A stretch of DNA of 64,000 nucleotides from Rhodocyclaceae bacterium (GTDB lineage: Bacteria > Pseudomonadota > Gammaproteobacteria > Burkholderiales > Rhodocyclaceae), in contig JADJEF010000020.1 in the NCBI GenBank assembly GCA_016702335.1, positions 124,001 to 188,000 of the forward strand. Reading direction: 5' to 3'. Under the pieces are notes generated by a model. It did not search any database and was not told the DNA's origin. It was given only the letters and a program-made list of their open reading frames with translations. Position 1 is the stretch's first letter, and every line of letters begins with the position of its first letter. The translations under genes and the position numbers were made by a program. Positions 17,483 through 27,186 of the stretch are shown in pieces.

Positions 17483-19192
17483 TTACAGGTCCTCCGCCAG
17501 AATCATTTCAGACAAGCCCTTACCCGCAGCTACCATTGGGTAAACATTGGCCGTCTGGTCTGTCAGAAAATCGAGAAACACAAGCTCGTTCTTGTGCGTA
17601 GTGAAGGCTTCTTTCAGCGCACCTTCGACGTCTGCGGGCTTGGTGATTTGCATACCGACGTGCCCATAGGCCTCGGCGAGCTTGACGAAATCCGGTAACG
17701 CGTCAACGTAGGACTCCGCGTGGCGATTCCCGTGGAACATCTCCTGCCACTGACGCACCATGCCCAAGTACCGATTGTTCAGGTTAATGATCTTGATCGG
17801 CAGACGGAACTGCTTGGCAGTCGACAACTCCTGAATACACATCTGGATAGAGGCCTCGCCGGTAACGCAAGCCACTGTCGCCTTCGGGTTGGCAAAGCGC
17901 ACCCCCATGGCATAAGGCAAGCCCACGCCCATCGTACCCAAGCCCCCTGAATTGATCCACCTTCGGGGTTTGTCGAACTTGTAGTACTGAGCGGCCCACA
18001 TTTGGTGCTGACCGACATCCGAAGTAACGAAAGCATCTCCCTTGGTCACCTCGTAAAGTTTCTCGACCACATACTGGGGCATGATCACGTCCTTGCCCTG
18101 CTTGTACTTGAGCGACTTCTTTCCGCGCCAGGCTTCAATCTGCTTCCACCAATCCGCAAGAGCCTTGACGTCTGGCGTCTCGTTGATGGCATCAAGTTGC
18201 TTCATCAATTCCGTAAGCACTTCCGGAACACCGCCGACGATGGGAACGTCCACTTTGACACGCTTCGAGATTGAAGATGGGTCAATGTCAATGTGGATAA
18301 TCTTGCGCGGGACCGACCCAAAATGGGCCGGGTTACCGATAACCCGATCGTCAAAGCGCGACCCGACTGCAATCAGCACATCGCAATGCTGCATGGCCAT
18401 GTTCGCTTCGTAGGTGCCATGCATTCCGAGCATCCCCAGATTCTGCGCGTCGGTAGCCGGATAGCCGCCTAGACCCATCAGGGTATTGGTGACCGGAAAA
18501 TTGAGCGCACGCGCCAGTTTGGTCAGTGCCTCCGAGGCGTCGGAGAGAATCACCCCGCCTCCCGCATAAATCACCGGTCGCTGCGCGGACAGCAGCAACT
18601 GTGCGGCCTTCTTTATCTGACCGCTATGTCCCTTTACTACCGGATTGTACGAGCGCAAGCTCACCGTCTTGGGGTAGTGATATTCGCACTTATGCGTTGT
18701 GATGTCTTTGGGGACATCAATCAAGACGGGCCCTGGGCGCCCGGTCTTGGCCAAGTAAAAAGCCTTCTTGATCGTAAGCGCCAGATCCTTGACATCCTTG
18801 ACAAGAAAATTGTGCTTAACGCATGGGCGGGTGATACCCACCGTATCGCATTCCTGAAAGGCATCCTGCCCAATATAAGCGGTTGGCACCTGGCCACTGA
18901 TGATCACCATTGGCACCGAGTCCATGTAGGCCGTGGCGATCCCGGTTACCGCGTTGGTCACGCCGGGTCCGGAGGTCACCATGCAAACGCCTATTTTGCT
19001 CGACGATCGACTGTAGGCATCAGCCGCATGTACGGCCGCCTGCTCATGACGAACCAAAACGGGCTTAAACTTGTCTTGCTTGAACAGTTCATCGTATATG
19101 TAAAGGACCGAGCCGCCGGGGTAGCCGAACACATGTTCAACTTTCTCCTCCTGCAAGCATCTGACTAAAATTTCTGCGCCGGTTAACTGCAT
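17483..19192 (-). CDS. ilvB: Acetolactate synthase large (catalytic) subunit
   Basis: 569 residues. This thiamine-diphosphate enzyme joins two pyruvates, or pyruvate and 2-oxobutyrate. It shows the N-terminal pyrimidine-binding domain (VFGYPGGSVLYIYDELF, catalytic Glu in RHEQAAVHAADAYSR) and the ThDP motif GD...N in VTGEASIQMCIQELSTAKQ. The frame is open further upstream to 19438, but family alignment starts at MQLTGAEILVRCLQEE, so the ATG at 19192 is used. The 160-base divergent spacer toward the RDD gene should hold the promoter; I see no clear leader-peptide attenuator. Confidence 0.95.
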   Translation of the reverse strand: MQLTGAEILVRCLQEEKVEHVFGYPGGSVLYIYDELFKQDKFKPVLVRHEQAAVHAADAYSRSSSKIGVCMVTSGPGVTNAVTGIATAYMDSVPMVIISGQVPTAYIGQDAFQECDTVGITRPCVKHNFLVKDVKDLALTIKKAFYLAKTGRPGPVLIDVPKDITTHKCEYHYPKTVSLRSYNPVVKGHSGQIKKAAQLLLSAQRPVIYAGGGVILSDASEALTKLARALNFPVTNTLMGLGGYPATDAQNLGMLGMHGTYEANMAMQHCDVLIAVGSRFDDRVIGNPAHFGSVPRKIIHIDIDPSSISKRVKVDVPIVGGVPEVLTELMKQLDAINETPDVKALADWWKQIEAWRGKKSLKYKQGKDVIMPQYVVEKLYEVTKGDAFVTSDVGQHQMWAAQYYKFDKPRRWINSGGLGTMGVGLPYAMGVRFANPKATVACVTGEASIQMCIQELSTAKQFRLPIKIINLNNRYLGMVRQWQEMFHGNRHAESYVDALPDFVKLAEAYGHVGMQITKPADVEGALKEAFTTHKNELVFLDFLTDQTANVYPMVAAGKGLSEMILAEDL

Positions 19193-19353
19193 AGTTGTCT
19201 CTATTGAAAACGTCTGGACGAAAGGCGAGAAATTAATATCTTGCGCTGCAGTGGTCAAGGCTTTTACGAGCAAGAGACGAAAACACCTGCTTTGATTACT
19301 TGCCTGGCACCGTTCGCCGCCGGCCTGCTCTACCCGAAATATTGATCTTTCCC

Positions 19354-19857
19354 ATGCACATTCAAGACGATACCAACAAAACCACACCCCTACAGAAAAT
19401 GCCAAAGCCCTACCACGATAGCGGGAACCCAAGGGCACTCCCGAGTATTCGACGCAGACTCGCGGCCATGTTGTATGAATCCCTGCTGCTATTGGGCGTG
19501 CTTTCGTTAAGCTTCATGGTTCCTCATCTGATCCTGGGCGTGATCTTCCAAATCTCCGCGCCGGGAGTCGTCCTATTGCTTCACGTCGCACTGGTGCTCG
19601 GGATCTATTTCGTTTGGTATTGGACACATGGCGGCCAGACTCTGGCGATGCAAACCTGGAAGCTGAAACTCACTACGCCAGACGGAAGGGTACCCACACT
19701 AAGGTTTCTGGTGCTGCGCTATCTGCTTGCTTGGCCCAGCCTGCTGTTCTACGGTGCCGGTATTGTCTGGGCGGTATTTGACCGAGACCGTCAGTTTCTG
19801 CACGACCGGCTATCCGGGACTCGCATCGTCTTTACCCATACCGGGCAACCCATCTGA
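19354..19857 (+). CDS. RDD-domain membrane protein
   Basis: About 167 residues. The RDD signature appears as RRLAAMLYESLLLLGVL with later LQTWKLKL-like AMQTWKLKLTTPDGR, followed by helices and FDRDRQFLHDRLSGTRIV. Members are small integral membrane proteins of uncertain, possibly transport-related, function. Start uncertain: ATG 19354 is used, but ATG 19399 is also possible, and neither has a strong ribosome site. It ends 3 bases from the convergent lptG stop. Confidence 0.82.
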   Translation: MHIQDDTNKTTPLQKMPKPYHDSGNPRALPSIRRRLAAMLYESLLLLGVLSLSFMVPHLILGVIFQISAPGVVLLLHVALVLGIYFVWYWTHGGQTLAMQTWKLKLTTPDGRVPTLRFLVLRYLLAWPSLLFYGAGIVWAVFDRDRQFLHDRLSGTRIVFTHTGQPI

Positions 19858-19860
19858 GGT

Positions 19861-20931
19861 CTACCTTCGCTCCGTCCACCCGAGCAAAGCTACTGCAGCC
19901 ACGAGAAAAATGAGACTGGGAGTCACCGCACCAATGACCGGAGACCACCCCTGGATGAAGGCCAGACTACCGAACAGGCCATTCAGCATGTGAAAGCCAA
20001 TTCCCAGCATCACTCCGGCGAATATTTTGACCCCTGCATTACCTCGACGGTCATGCATAAAGGCAAACGGCAACGCAAAAATCAGCATTACCAGATTCGC
20101 AAATGGAAAGACCAGTTTTTTCCAGAGCGCGATTTCATAACTGTCTGTCTTGCGCTGGTTTTCGCCCAGATAGTTGATATAGCGATAAAGGGTTGCGACC
20201 GACATCCGCTCGGGCGACACAAGCAGGACTGAAAGCAATTCGGGCGACAAACCATAGGTCCACTGGTCACGCTCCATCGTGCTTTTTTGCGCACCGCTTT
20301 CGCTGAAGGCAACAATCTTGACATCCTCCATAGCCCAGGTGGATTGCCTCACATAGCGTCCAATGGCCGCCTCACGAACGTAGGCGAGACGAAACTGATC
20401 ATCAAACTCAAAGACACGAACGCCGAGGAGTTCGCCATTGACATTCACATCGCGCACATTAATGAATGACTTTCCGTCCTTGACCCAAACGCCAGAGCGA
20501 AACTCGCGTGCAGCCATATTGCTGCGTGCCTGAAGTTTGAACTGCTGCGCTGCCTGGTCAGCTGGAGGAGCAATTACCTCACCGAACAAAGCCGTCAGAA
20601 CCATGAACACCAGCCCTACCCTCAAGAGCGTAGCCTGCAACTGCCAGGTCGAAAGCCCCGAGGCCCTGAAGACGGTCATCTCGCTGCTTTTGGCGAATTG
20701 GGTCAAGGCACTCAGACTGCCTATCAATACCCCGATAGGTAAAAGCTCGTAGGCCCGTCCGGGCAATGTCAGCAAGACGAAAAAAGCGGCATGGCGGTAC
20801 TCATAGCCCTGCTTGCCTACGTCGCGCAATTCAGCAATCAAATCAAAGAACCCGAATAGCGCCACGAACGCCACCGTCACCAGGGCTGAAGAAGCAAATA
20901 TTTCGCGAGAAATATAGCGGTGATAAATCAT
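19861..20931 (-). CDS. lptG: LPS export ABC transporter permease LptG
   Basis: 356 residues. The start MIYHRYISREIFASSALVTVAFVALFGFFDLIAEL and the pattern of three TM helices, a long periplasmic beta-jellyroll region and three more TM helices identify it as one of the two permeases of the LptB2FG complex that extracts lipopolysaccharide from the inner membrane. The ATG at 20931 overlaps the lptF stop (ATGA), so an upstream frame extension to 21024 is rejected. Confidence 0.95.
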   Translation of the reverse strand: MIYHRYISREIFASSALVTVAFVALFGFFDLIAELRDVGKQGYEYRHAAFFVLLTLPGRAYELLPIGVLIGSLSALTQFAKSSEMTVFRASGLSTWQLQATLLRVGLVFMVLTALFGEVIAPPADQAAQQFKLQARSNMAAREFRSGVWVKDGKSFINVRDVNVNGELLGVRVFEFDDQFRLAYVREAAIGRYVRQSTWAMEDVKIVAFSESGAQKSTMERDQWTYGLSPELLSVLLVSPERMSVATLYRYINYLGENQRKTDSYEIALWKKLVFPFANLVMLIFALPFAFMHDRRGNAGVKIFAGVMLGIGFHMLNGLFGSLAFIQGWSPVIGAVTPSLIFLVAAVALLGWTERR

Positions 20932-22013
20932 CAGCGCCTCAGCAGTCGGCGCAGCGGAGAAACGCCATTGCGGAACCAGAGCATGCCAATCAGAACAAGC
21001 GCCATCAAGGCGTGAACAACCCATATGCCGATTTCAACGCCGACACGCCCTTGGGCAACCCACGCTTCACTGACACCCATCAAATTGCTATAAACGGCGT
21101 ACAGCAGCAGCGCGACGATAAAGTTGCTGGCCCGGCCTGCACGCGGATTCACGAAAGACAGAGGTACGGCAAGCAACGCCAAAATAAGCGCTGAAGCTGG
21201 AACACTAACGCGCCACAGTAGTTCAGCGTAGGCTGCGTCTGAGCCCAGACCGAGCAACATGGCGGTTGGCATTGCGTGTGCAGAGACTTGCGGAGTCTCC
21301 AACTCGCGAGTGGCAATACGTACCCCGTAGCGATCGAACTGCATGACACGGAAGGCGCTATCTTGCTCAGGCAGCTCATAGCGCCTACCGTGGCTGAGCA
21401 CCAGAAACTGCTCCCCAGCTTCACTGACTTCAGTACGCCCGGATGCCGTCGCGATCACACTCATGCGGCCGTTCTTTACATCACTGATAAATACATTGCG
21501 TACTTCCCCTGCCTTTTCACCGGCGGCTTCAACGAAAAACACACGATCGGACTTTGACGACTCGTTGAAGGCCCCCGGCTTGATCATCGAGACATCGTCA
21601 CGCTGATCGAGTTTGCTACGAATTTCCTTACCCTGCCCGGAGGCCCACGGCGTAAGAAAAAACGACAGCGCTGCAATGACAAGCACGATAGGCGCTGCAA
21701 AGCCAGCCACCGCACCCAACCAGCGTGTCAGCGGAAAACCGGCCGCCAGCCAGATCACCATCTCTGAGTCCCGGTACCAGCGTGAAAACGTCAGCAGCAC
21801 AGCCAAATAGAGCGTAAGGGAGAGCACAACGGGAAGATACCCGAGCGCAGAAAACCCAAGTAACGCCACAACCACATCAGGGGTAATCTTGCCGCCCGCC
21901 GCCTGCCCGAGCAAGCGTATGGCCTGTGTCGTCATCAACACGGCAAACAAAACCATGAACACACCGCTCGCCGACCGAAAAAGTTCGCGCCCCGCGGCGC
22001 TTCTGTAAATCAT
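20931..22013 (-). CDS. lptF: LPS export ABC transporter permease LptF
   Basis: 360 residues with the LptF N-terminus (MIYRSAAGRELFRSASGVFMVLFAVLMTTQAIRLLG split by a short loop) and the same TM-jellyroll-TM layout as LptG. It pairs with LptG in the LPS transport machine. First gene of the lptFG operon, divergent from pepA across a 211-base spacer that must hold both promoters. Confidence 0.95.
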   Translation of the reverse strand: MIYRSAAGRELFRSASGVFMVLFAVLMTTQAIRLLGQAAGGKITPDVVVALLGFSALGYLPVVLSLTLYLAVLLTFSRWYRDSEMVIWLAAGFPLTRWLGAVAGFAAPIVLVIAALSFFLTPWASGQGKEIRSKLDQRDDVSMIKPGAFNESSKSDRVFFVEAAGEKAGEVRNVFISDVKNGRMSVIATASGRTEVSEAGEQFLVLSHGRRYELPEQDSAFRVMQFDRYGVRIATRELETPQVSAHAMPTAMLLGLGSDAAYAELLWRVSVPASALILALLAVPLSFVNPRAGRASNFIVALLLYAVYSNLMGVSEAWVAQGRVGVEIGIWVVHALMALVLIGMLWFRNGVSPLRRLLRR

Positions 22014-22224
22014 TGTGGCGTGACTGGTTGCATTAAGTTGGCCAAGACAGTGGCTTGGCTTTTAAATTTGGATTCGGACATAATCGCGCTGTCAACGGCG
22101 TGCGGGGAACGAAGGTCAGAGGATAGCCGTACGAACTCTCTCTGCCAAGAAGTTAGCTCGCAACACCCACTTTTTGCGGCGGCAAGCGCAACTGGTTAAA
22201 AAACCACTTAATTGAGAGAGCAAC

Positions 22225-23757
22225 ATGAAATTCGATGTAAAAGCAGGCGATTTGCGCACGCGCAAGACGGACTGTCTCGCCATTGGCGTATTTGCTGAAG
22301 GCACGCTCTCTGATGAGGCTAAAGCTATCGACGATGCAAGTCGTGGTGCGATCAAAGCCCTGATTCGCGAGGGTGACTTTGGCGGCGATATCGATAGCTG
22401 TCATATGCTCCATAGCCTTGATGGCATCGCCGCGAATCGCTTGCTTCTTATCGGACTCGGCAGTCAAGAAAAATATTCTGCCCAGTCGTTTCGCCGGGGG
22501 GTATCCAGCGCGGTAAAGCGCATGGGCCATTCGGGAAGCAGCGATTTGACGCTGAGCTTGCCGACGCCAGACAAGGAAGATGCGCGCAGCCTGGCGCGTA
22601 GTCTCGCCACGGCCGCACACGAAGCGTTGTATCGCTTTGACGGCTTGAAAAGTGGCGACAAAGTGACGCCTAAGCTCAAGCAGATTGTCATGCTGCTGGC
22701 TGATCCCGAGCGAGTTACTCTGGCGACTCATGGCCTGAGCGAGGGTACGGCCATCGGTGAAGGCGCTGACCTGGCCCGCGATCTGGGCAATCTTCCCGCC
22801 AATATTTGCACACCAACCTACCTTGCTGATCAGGCCAAGAAGCTTGCCCTCGAGAGCAAACTCGATGTTCAAGTGCTTGATCGCAAACAGATGCAGGCAC
22901 TGGGCATGAATACCCTGCTTTCGGTCGCTGCCGGTTCGGATGAGCCACCAAAATTCATCGTGCTCAAGCACCTCAAAGGGAACGCGAAAGATGCCCCGAT
23001 CGTTTTGGTCGGCAAGGGCATCACCTTCGACACGGGTGGCATTTCCCTTAAGCCCGGCGCTGAGATGGATGAAATGAAGTACGACATGTGCGGTGCTGCC
23101 AGCGTCATCGGCACCATGCAGACCGTCGCGCGACTACGTCTGCCGATTAATGTAATCGGAGTCGTGCCCACCACCGAAAACATGCCCAGTGGCAAAGCGA
23201 CCCGCCCGGGTGACATCGTCAAATCAATGTCGGGTCAAACGGTCGAAATCTTGAACACCGATGCCGAAGGACGCCTGATTCTGTGCGATGCGCTGACTTA
23301 CGTTGAGCGCTTCAAGCCGGCCTGCGTTATTGATGTGGCGACGCTGACCGGAGCCTGCGTTATCGCCTTGGGTAGTGTCGGTTCTGGTCTATTGGCCAAT
23401 GACGACGAACTGGCACAAGAAGTTCTTGCCGCAGGCCTGAGCTCTGGCGATCGTGCTTGGCAATTGCCGCTTTGGGACGAGTATCAGGATCAGCTGAAAA
23501 GCAACTTTGCCGACATGGCCAACATAGGCGGACGGGCAGCGGGAACCATCACCGCGGCAAGCTTTCTCGCCCGATTCACGAAACAATACCGCTGGGCACA
23601 TCTCGACATCGCGGGAACAGCCTGGCGTTCGGGCAAAGACAAGGGCTCCACAGGACGACCGGTACCGTTATTGAGCCATTTCCTGATTGCACGGGCTGGC
23701 GAGCCAGCAGCCCCGCCGAAGAGCGTGCGCAAGGCAAAACCGCGCAGGAGCCGATGA
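22225..23757 (+). CDS. pepA: Leucyl aminopeptidase (cytosol aminopeptidase, M17)
   Basis: 510 residues. The catalytic domain has the two-metal motifs GKGITFDTGGISLKPGAEMDEMK and NTDAEGRLILCDAL; the latter is the M17 signature. It removes N-terminal residues from peptides; some PepA proteins also bind DNA as recombination or carAB regulators. GAGAG precedes the ATG. The basic tail (KSVRKAKPRRSR) extends past the usual end. ATGA overlap with holC. Confidence 0.96.
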   Translation: MKFDVKAGDLRTRKTDCLAIGVFAEGTLSDEAKAIDDASRGAIKALIREGDFGGDIDSCHMLHSLDGIAANRLLLIGLGSQEKYSAQSFRRGVSSAVKRMGHSGSSDLTLSLPTPDKEDARSLARSLATAAHEALYRFDGLKSGDKVTPKLKQIVMLLADPERVTLATHGLSEGTAIGEGADLARDLGNLPANICTPTYLADQAKKLALESKLDVQVLDRKQMQALGMNTLLSVAAGSDEPPKFIVLKHLKGNAKDAPIVLVGKGITFDTGGISLKPGAEMDEMKYDMCGAASVIGTMQTVARLRLPINVIGVVPTTENMPSGKATRPGDIVKSMSGQTVEILNTDAEGRLILCDALTYVERFKPACVIDVATLTGACVIALGSVGSGLLANDDELAQEVLAAGLSSGDRAWQLPLWDEYQDQLKSNFADMANIGGRAAGTITAASFLARFTKQYRWAHLDIAGTAWRSGKDKGSTGRPVPLLSHFLIARAGEPAAPPKSVRKAKPRRSR

Positions 23758-24185
23758 GCACCATCCGCTTTTACTTCGGAGTAGCACAGCGTCTGGCCGC
23801 CGCCGCAGAATGGCTGTCACAGCCACGTCCGCAGACTTCGCGCGTGGTAGTGCTCTGTGAGCAAGAAGATATTGTCGATCGTCTGGATCAACTCTTGTGG
23901 ACGAAAAGCGCTCTCAGCTTCGTTCCTCATTGCCGTACCAGTTCGCCACTCGTTGCCGAGACCCCGATATGGCTTACACAGACTCTCGATAGCGCCGCCC
24001 AAGCCGATACGCTTTTCAACCTTACCGAAGCCGTTCCGGAAAATTTTTCTGACTATCCTGAGGTCATTGAAGTCGTGAGTCTGGATGACAGCGACCGCGC
24101 CAGAGCGCGTGAGCGCTTCCGCAGTTATCGCGCGTCAGGGCATACGATCGAATCGATCAATCTTGCTGGAGGCAAGCCCGCGTGA
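23754..24185 (+). CDS. holC: DNA polymerase III chi subunit
   Basis: 143 residues starting MSTIRFYFGV, with the HolC pattern RVVVLCEQEDIVDRLDQLLW, FVPH, and ETPIWL, and NLTEAVPENFSDYPEVIEVVS. Chi links the clamp loader to single-strand binding protein. The ATG overlaps the pepA stop; pepA-holC pairing is common in proteobacteria and confirms the start. Confidence 0.93.
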   Translation: MSTIRFYFGVAQRLAAAAEWLSQPRPQTSRVVVLCEQEDIVDRLDQLLWTKSALSFVPHCRTSSPLVAETPIWLTQTLDSAAQADTLFNLTEAVPENFSDYPEVIEVVSLDDSDRARARERFRSYRASGHTIESINLAGGKPA

Positions 24186-24625
24186 ACGATGCCGACCGCA
24201 AAGTCGATCACCTCATGAACAAAGCCGATGCGCTGATCCGGCGGCACCGGACATTCGTTGCCAGCCCAACGCCAGCGACCCAGCCGGCGCACGACCCCGC
24301 ACTCAGCCTACCGGTTCTCAGCATGGAACCCCCGGAAGAGGATGTCCCTGTTCTGACGGAAGTGGTAGATGAAGATATGGCGCGGCAGGGCAGCGCTGCC
24401 GTCATGGTGGACTCGGCATTAACCGACCAGCAAAGGGTCATTCGTGCTGCCATCGAGCGTTGGGTCGACGAGGCCTTGCCCGAGGCCATACTGCACGTTC
24501 TTGATGGATTTACGGACCGACTGATCGCGGCGGTCAGCGACCGGGCTCGCCAGGATTTACTGGCATCGCTGGAACACGATGCCCTTGGCAATCGAAGCGA
24601 GCACGGTACACACGACCCAACGTGA
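24182..24625 (+). CDS. Conserved hypothetical protein after holC
   Basis: 147 residues beginning at a GTG that overlaps the holC stop, with GGAGG nine bases upstream. The N-terminus is charged and helical (DRKVDHLMNKADALIRRH), the middle is acidic and proline-rich, and the C-terminal half is helical (ERWVDEALPEAILHVLDGFTDRLIAAV). No known domain recognised. Third gene of the pepA-holC operon; its stop abuts the convergent GST stop with no gap. Confidence 0.6.
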   Translation: MNDADRKVDHLMNKADALIRRHRTFVASPTPATQPAHDPALSLPVLSMEPPEEDVPVLTEVVDEDMARQGSAAVMVDSALTDQQRVIRAAIERWVDEALPEAILHVLDGFTDRLIAAVSDRARQDLLASLEHDALGNRSEHGTHDPT

Positions 24626-25234
24626 CTAGCCTTGAGGAACGGTTTCCGAAAACGACATACGCTCAAGCAGTTTGCGGTTGAGCTTGTCAAGATTGGGATA
24701 CATTTTTGGCCAGTCAAACTCAGCGAACCGAAACGCCAAATAGCCAAGCGCACAACCAACGGTCACATCGGCCAGATTGAGGCGCGTCCCACAACACCAA
24801 TCCGACTCCCCCAGGTCTGATGACATGGCCGCCACGCCGGCATCGATTTTCTGGCGCTGACGCGCTATCCAGTCGGAACTTCTCTCAACCTCCGGACGTT
24901 TATTCTCGAGGAATATCGTCGCGGCGGCATCGCAAATGCCATCGGCCAAGGCCTCCCAGCGCTTGACCAGCAGTCGTTCGCGTCCTGATGCAGGAATGAG
25001 GCGATTATTCGGGGTGGTCGAATCAAGATAGTCGACAATCACACGCGAATCAAAAACAGAGGTTCCGTCATCGAGAATCAACACCGGCACCTTGCCCAGC
25101 GGGTTGACGCGGCTCACAGGGTTCCCCGGTGCGTAGGGCGACTCGACCTCAAACGCGCAATCGATCTTCTTTTCTGCCAGGACGATTCGAACCTTGCGCA
25201 CGTATGGGCTGGTGAGTGATCCGATAAGTTTCAT
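24626..25234 (-). CDS. Glutathione S-transferase family protein
   Basis: 202 residues. The N-terminal thioredoxin-like domain reads LIGSLTSPYVRKVRIVLAEKKI with the cis-proline motif KVPVLILDDGTSVFDSRVIVDYLD, and the C-terminal domain is all-helical. The Ser in TSPYVRKVR is the likely glutathione-activating residue. Substrate unknown. It is similar to the YibF-like group. Confidence 0.9.
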   Translation of the reverse strand: MKLIGSLTSPYVRKVRIVLAEKKIDCAFEVESPYAPGNPVSRVNPLGKVPVLILDDGTSVFDSRVIVDYLDSTTPNNRLIPASGRERLLVKRWEALADGICDAAATIFLENKRPEVERSSDWIARQRQKIDAGVAAMSSDLGESDWCCGTRLNLADVTVGCALGYLAFRFAEFDWPKMYPNLDKLNRKLLERMSFSETVPQG

Positions 25235-25313
25235 GGGTAATCCGCTTGAGCGAAGACGTCGAATCGAATCTTACGCTCAATCCTTTCGATCACTCACTCC
25301 ACTTACTCCACAA

Positions 25314-25343
25314 TTGATCCGGGTCCCCTGCTCAGAGTAAACT
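25314..25343 (+). promoter_or_regulatory. Candidate purB promoter
   Basis: TTGATC (25314-25319) and TAAACT (25338-25343) with an 18-base spacer, 31 bases before the purB ATG. Each box matches the sigma-70 consensus at four of six bases. No PurR-like operator is evident. Confidence 0.35.
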
Positions 25344-25374
25344 GCGCGGCTTCTCTCCGCCCACGGCCACGCCC

Positions 25375-26742
25375 ATGCCGCTCACTCCACTGAATGCCCT
25401 CTCACCCCTGGATGGGCGTTATGCCGACAAACTGGACGGCCTTCGTGCCCACTTTTCCGAATTCGGCCTGATCCGCAATCGTGTTCGCGTCGAACTCGAA
25501 TGGCTGAAAAATCTGGCCAGCCACCCGGCAATCGAAGAATGTCCGCCATTCTCCAGCGCGACCATCGCGGCGCTTGATGGCGCCTACGCAAGCTTCAACG
25601 AAGACGACGCCGCCGCCATCAAGACCATCGAGACGCGCACCAATCATGACGTCAAGGCCATGGAGTATTGGCTCAAGGAGCGCTTCGCAGGCAACGCCGA
25701 GATAATGAATGTCTCCGAATTCATCCACTTCGGCTGCACCTCGGAAGACATTAACAATGTCTCGCATGCCCTCATGCTGCGCGACGCGCGAGAGAAAGTG
25801 CTGCTCCCCGCGCTCGATGGCGTGATCAACCGCCTGCGCCAACAAGCGCACACACTTGCTGACCTGCCAATGCTGGCGCGCACTCACGGCCAGACGGCCA
25901 CCCCCACGACACTGGGCAAAGAGATGGCCAACATCGTCGCCCGCCTGAACCGTGCGCGCGAGCAAATTGCACGGGTTTCGCTGCTGGCCAAGTTCAACGG
26001 TGCCGTGGGTAACTACAACGCTCATCTTTCCGCCTATCCGGAGTTCGACTGGGAGGCCAACAACCGCGCCTTTATCGAATCGCTCGGTTTGGAATTCAAT
26101 CCCTACACCATCCAGATCGAGCCTCACGATGCCATGGCTGAACTTTTTGACGCCATAGCCCGCGCCAACACCATCCTGATCGATGCCAACCGCGATATCT
26201 GGCAGTACATTTCGCTGGGCTACTTCAAACAAAAGCTTAAGGCGGGCGAAATCGGCTCATCGACCATGCCGCACAAGGTCAACCCCATTGACTTCGAGAA
26301 TTCCGAGGGCAATCTCGGTCTGGCCAACTCGGTGCTGCGTCATCTGGCTGAGAAGCTGCCAATTTCCCGCCTGCAGCGCGACCTGACCGACTCAACGGTA
26401 CTGCGCAATATGGGGGTGGCGTTCGGCTATGCCCAACTCGCCTACGTGTCGATGACCCGTGGCATCGACAAACTGGAAGCCAATCCACAACGACTGGCTG
26501 ATGATCTGGATGCCGCATGGGAAGTGTTGGCCGAACCCGTCCAAACCGTAATGCGCCGCTACGGCGTGCCCAACCCGTATGAGCAGCTCAAAGAACTGAC
26601 ACGAGGCAAGGGCATTGAGCGCGACGCGCTGCACAAATTCATTGCCACGCTTCCCATTCCCGAATCAGAGCGTGCGCGACTGATGGCAATGACCCCGGCC
26701 AGCTACATTGGCAAAGCCGCTGAATTGGCAAAGAACATCTGA
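25375..26742 (+). CDS. purB: Adenylosuccinate lyase
   Basis: 455 residues, the short proteobacterial PurB type. It acts twice in purine synthesis, cleaving SAICAR and adenylosuccinate to release fumarate. The fumarase/aspartase superfamily signature is GSSTMPHKVNPIDFENSEG; the catalytic His lies in ARTHGQTATPTT. Its stop overlaps the start of the next gene (TGATG). Confidence 0.97.
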   Translation: MPLTPLNALSPLDGRYADKLDGLRAHFSEFGLIRNRVRVELEWLKNLASHPAIEECPPFSSATIAALDGAYASFNEDDAAAIKTIETRTNHDVKAMEYWLKERFAGNAEIMNVSEFIHFGCTSEDINNVSHALMLRDAREKVLLPALDGVINRLRQQAHTLADLPMLARTHGQTATPTTLGKEMANIVARLNRAREQIARVSLLAKFNGAVGNYNAHLSAYPEFDWEANNRAFIESLGLEFNPYTIQIEPHDAMAELFDAIARANTILIDANRDIWQYISLGYFKQKLKAGEIGSSTMPHKVNPIDFENSEGNLGLANSVLRHLAEKLPISRLQRDLTDSTVLRNMGVAFGYAQLAYVSMTRGIDKLEANPQRLADDLDAAWEVLAEPVQTVMRRYGVPNPYEQLKELTRGKGIERDALHKFIATLPIPESERARLMAMTPASYIGKAAELAKNI

Positions 26743-27110
26743 TGACCACGCCCTCGACCTTTGCGGCCACTCTGAAGCAACTGCCACGCGTCTCGCACCT
26801 GGCTGCCATTGAACTGATTGACGGCCAGGAAACCGTTATTGCCGTCATTGAGAACAAGTCCGGCCAGACCGGTTCTCTCGCCGTCTACAACCATCTGGGC
26901 CAGACGTTTGGTGCCATTACCGTCGATGCTGCTCGCAAAGGTCTTGATCTGTACTGCGAACATACCGACGATGCGCGCGCCAACCCAGGCAAGCATCCGA
27001 ACATCGACCGGCTGCTCGCACTGGCAGCCGCCGGCAGTGGCATGCTCCGTCTGCGGCACAAGTTCGCCATCGACGATCCCCTCGCCGACGCGCCGCCGCC
27101 CACTACCTGA
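26742..27110 (+). CDS. Hypothetical protein downstream of purB
   Basis: 122 residues, translationally coupled to purB through a TGATG overlap. The sequence (LAAIELIDGQETVIAVIENKSGQTGSLAVYNHLG) predicts a small soluble alpha/beta protein. No signal peptide, no known motif. I do not recognise the family; the coupling suggests a real gene. Confidence 0.55.
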   Translation: MTTPSTFAATLKQLPRVSHLAAIELIDGQETVIAVIENKSGQTGSLAVYNHLGQTFGAITVDAARKGLDLYCEHTDDARANPGKHPNIDRLLALAAAGSGMLRLRHKFAIDDPLADAPPPTT

Positions 27111-27186
27111 GCCGTCCCGCTTCCATTTCGCTGCCCGGCGCCTGCATTGGCGAGAACGGGCGCGTGAACTCACTCACGGAGTTGTC

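Noticed and set aside
19193..19438. N-terminal extension of IlvB to 19438
   Set aside because: The extra 82 residues are not IlvB-like and would overlap the divergent RDD gene start; MQLTGAEIL is the family start.
26818..27186. Longer Tex starting at 26818 in the open frame
   Set aside because: This region is the shadow of the gene at 26742-27110; the Tex family N-terminus and a GGAG site support ATG 27187.
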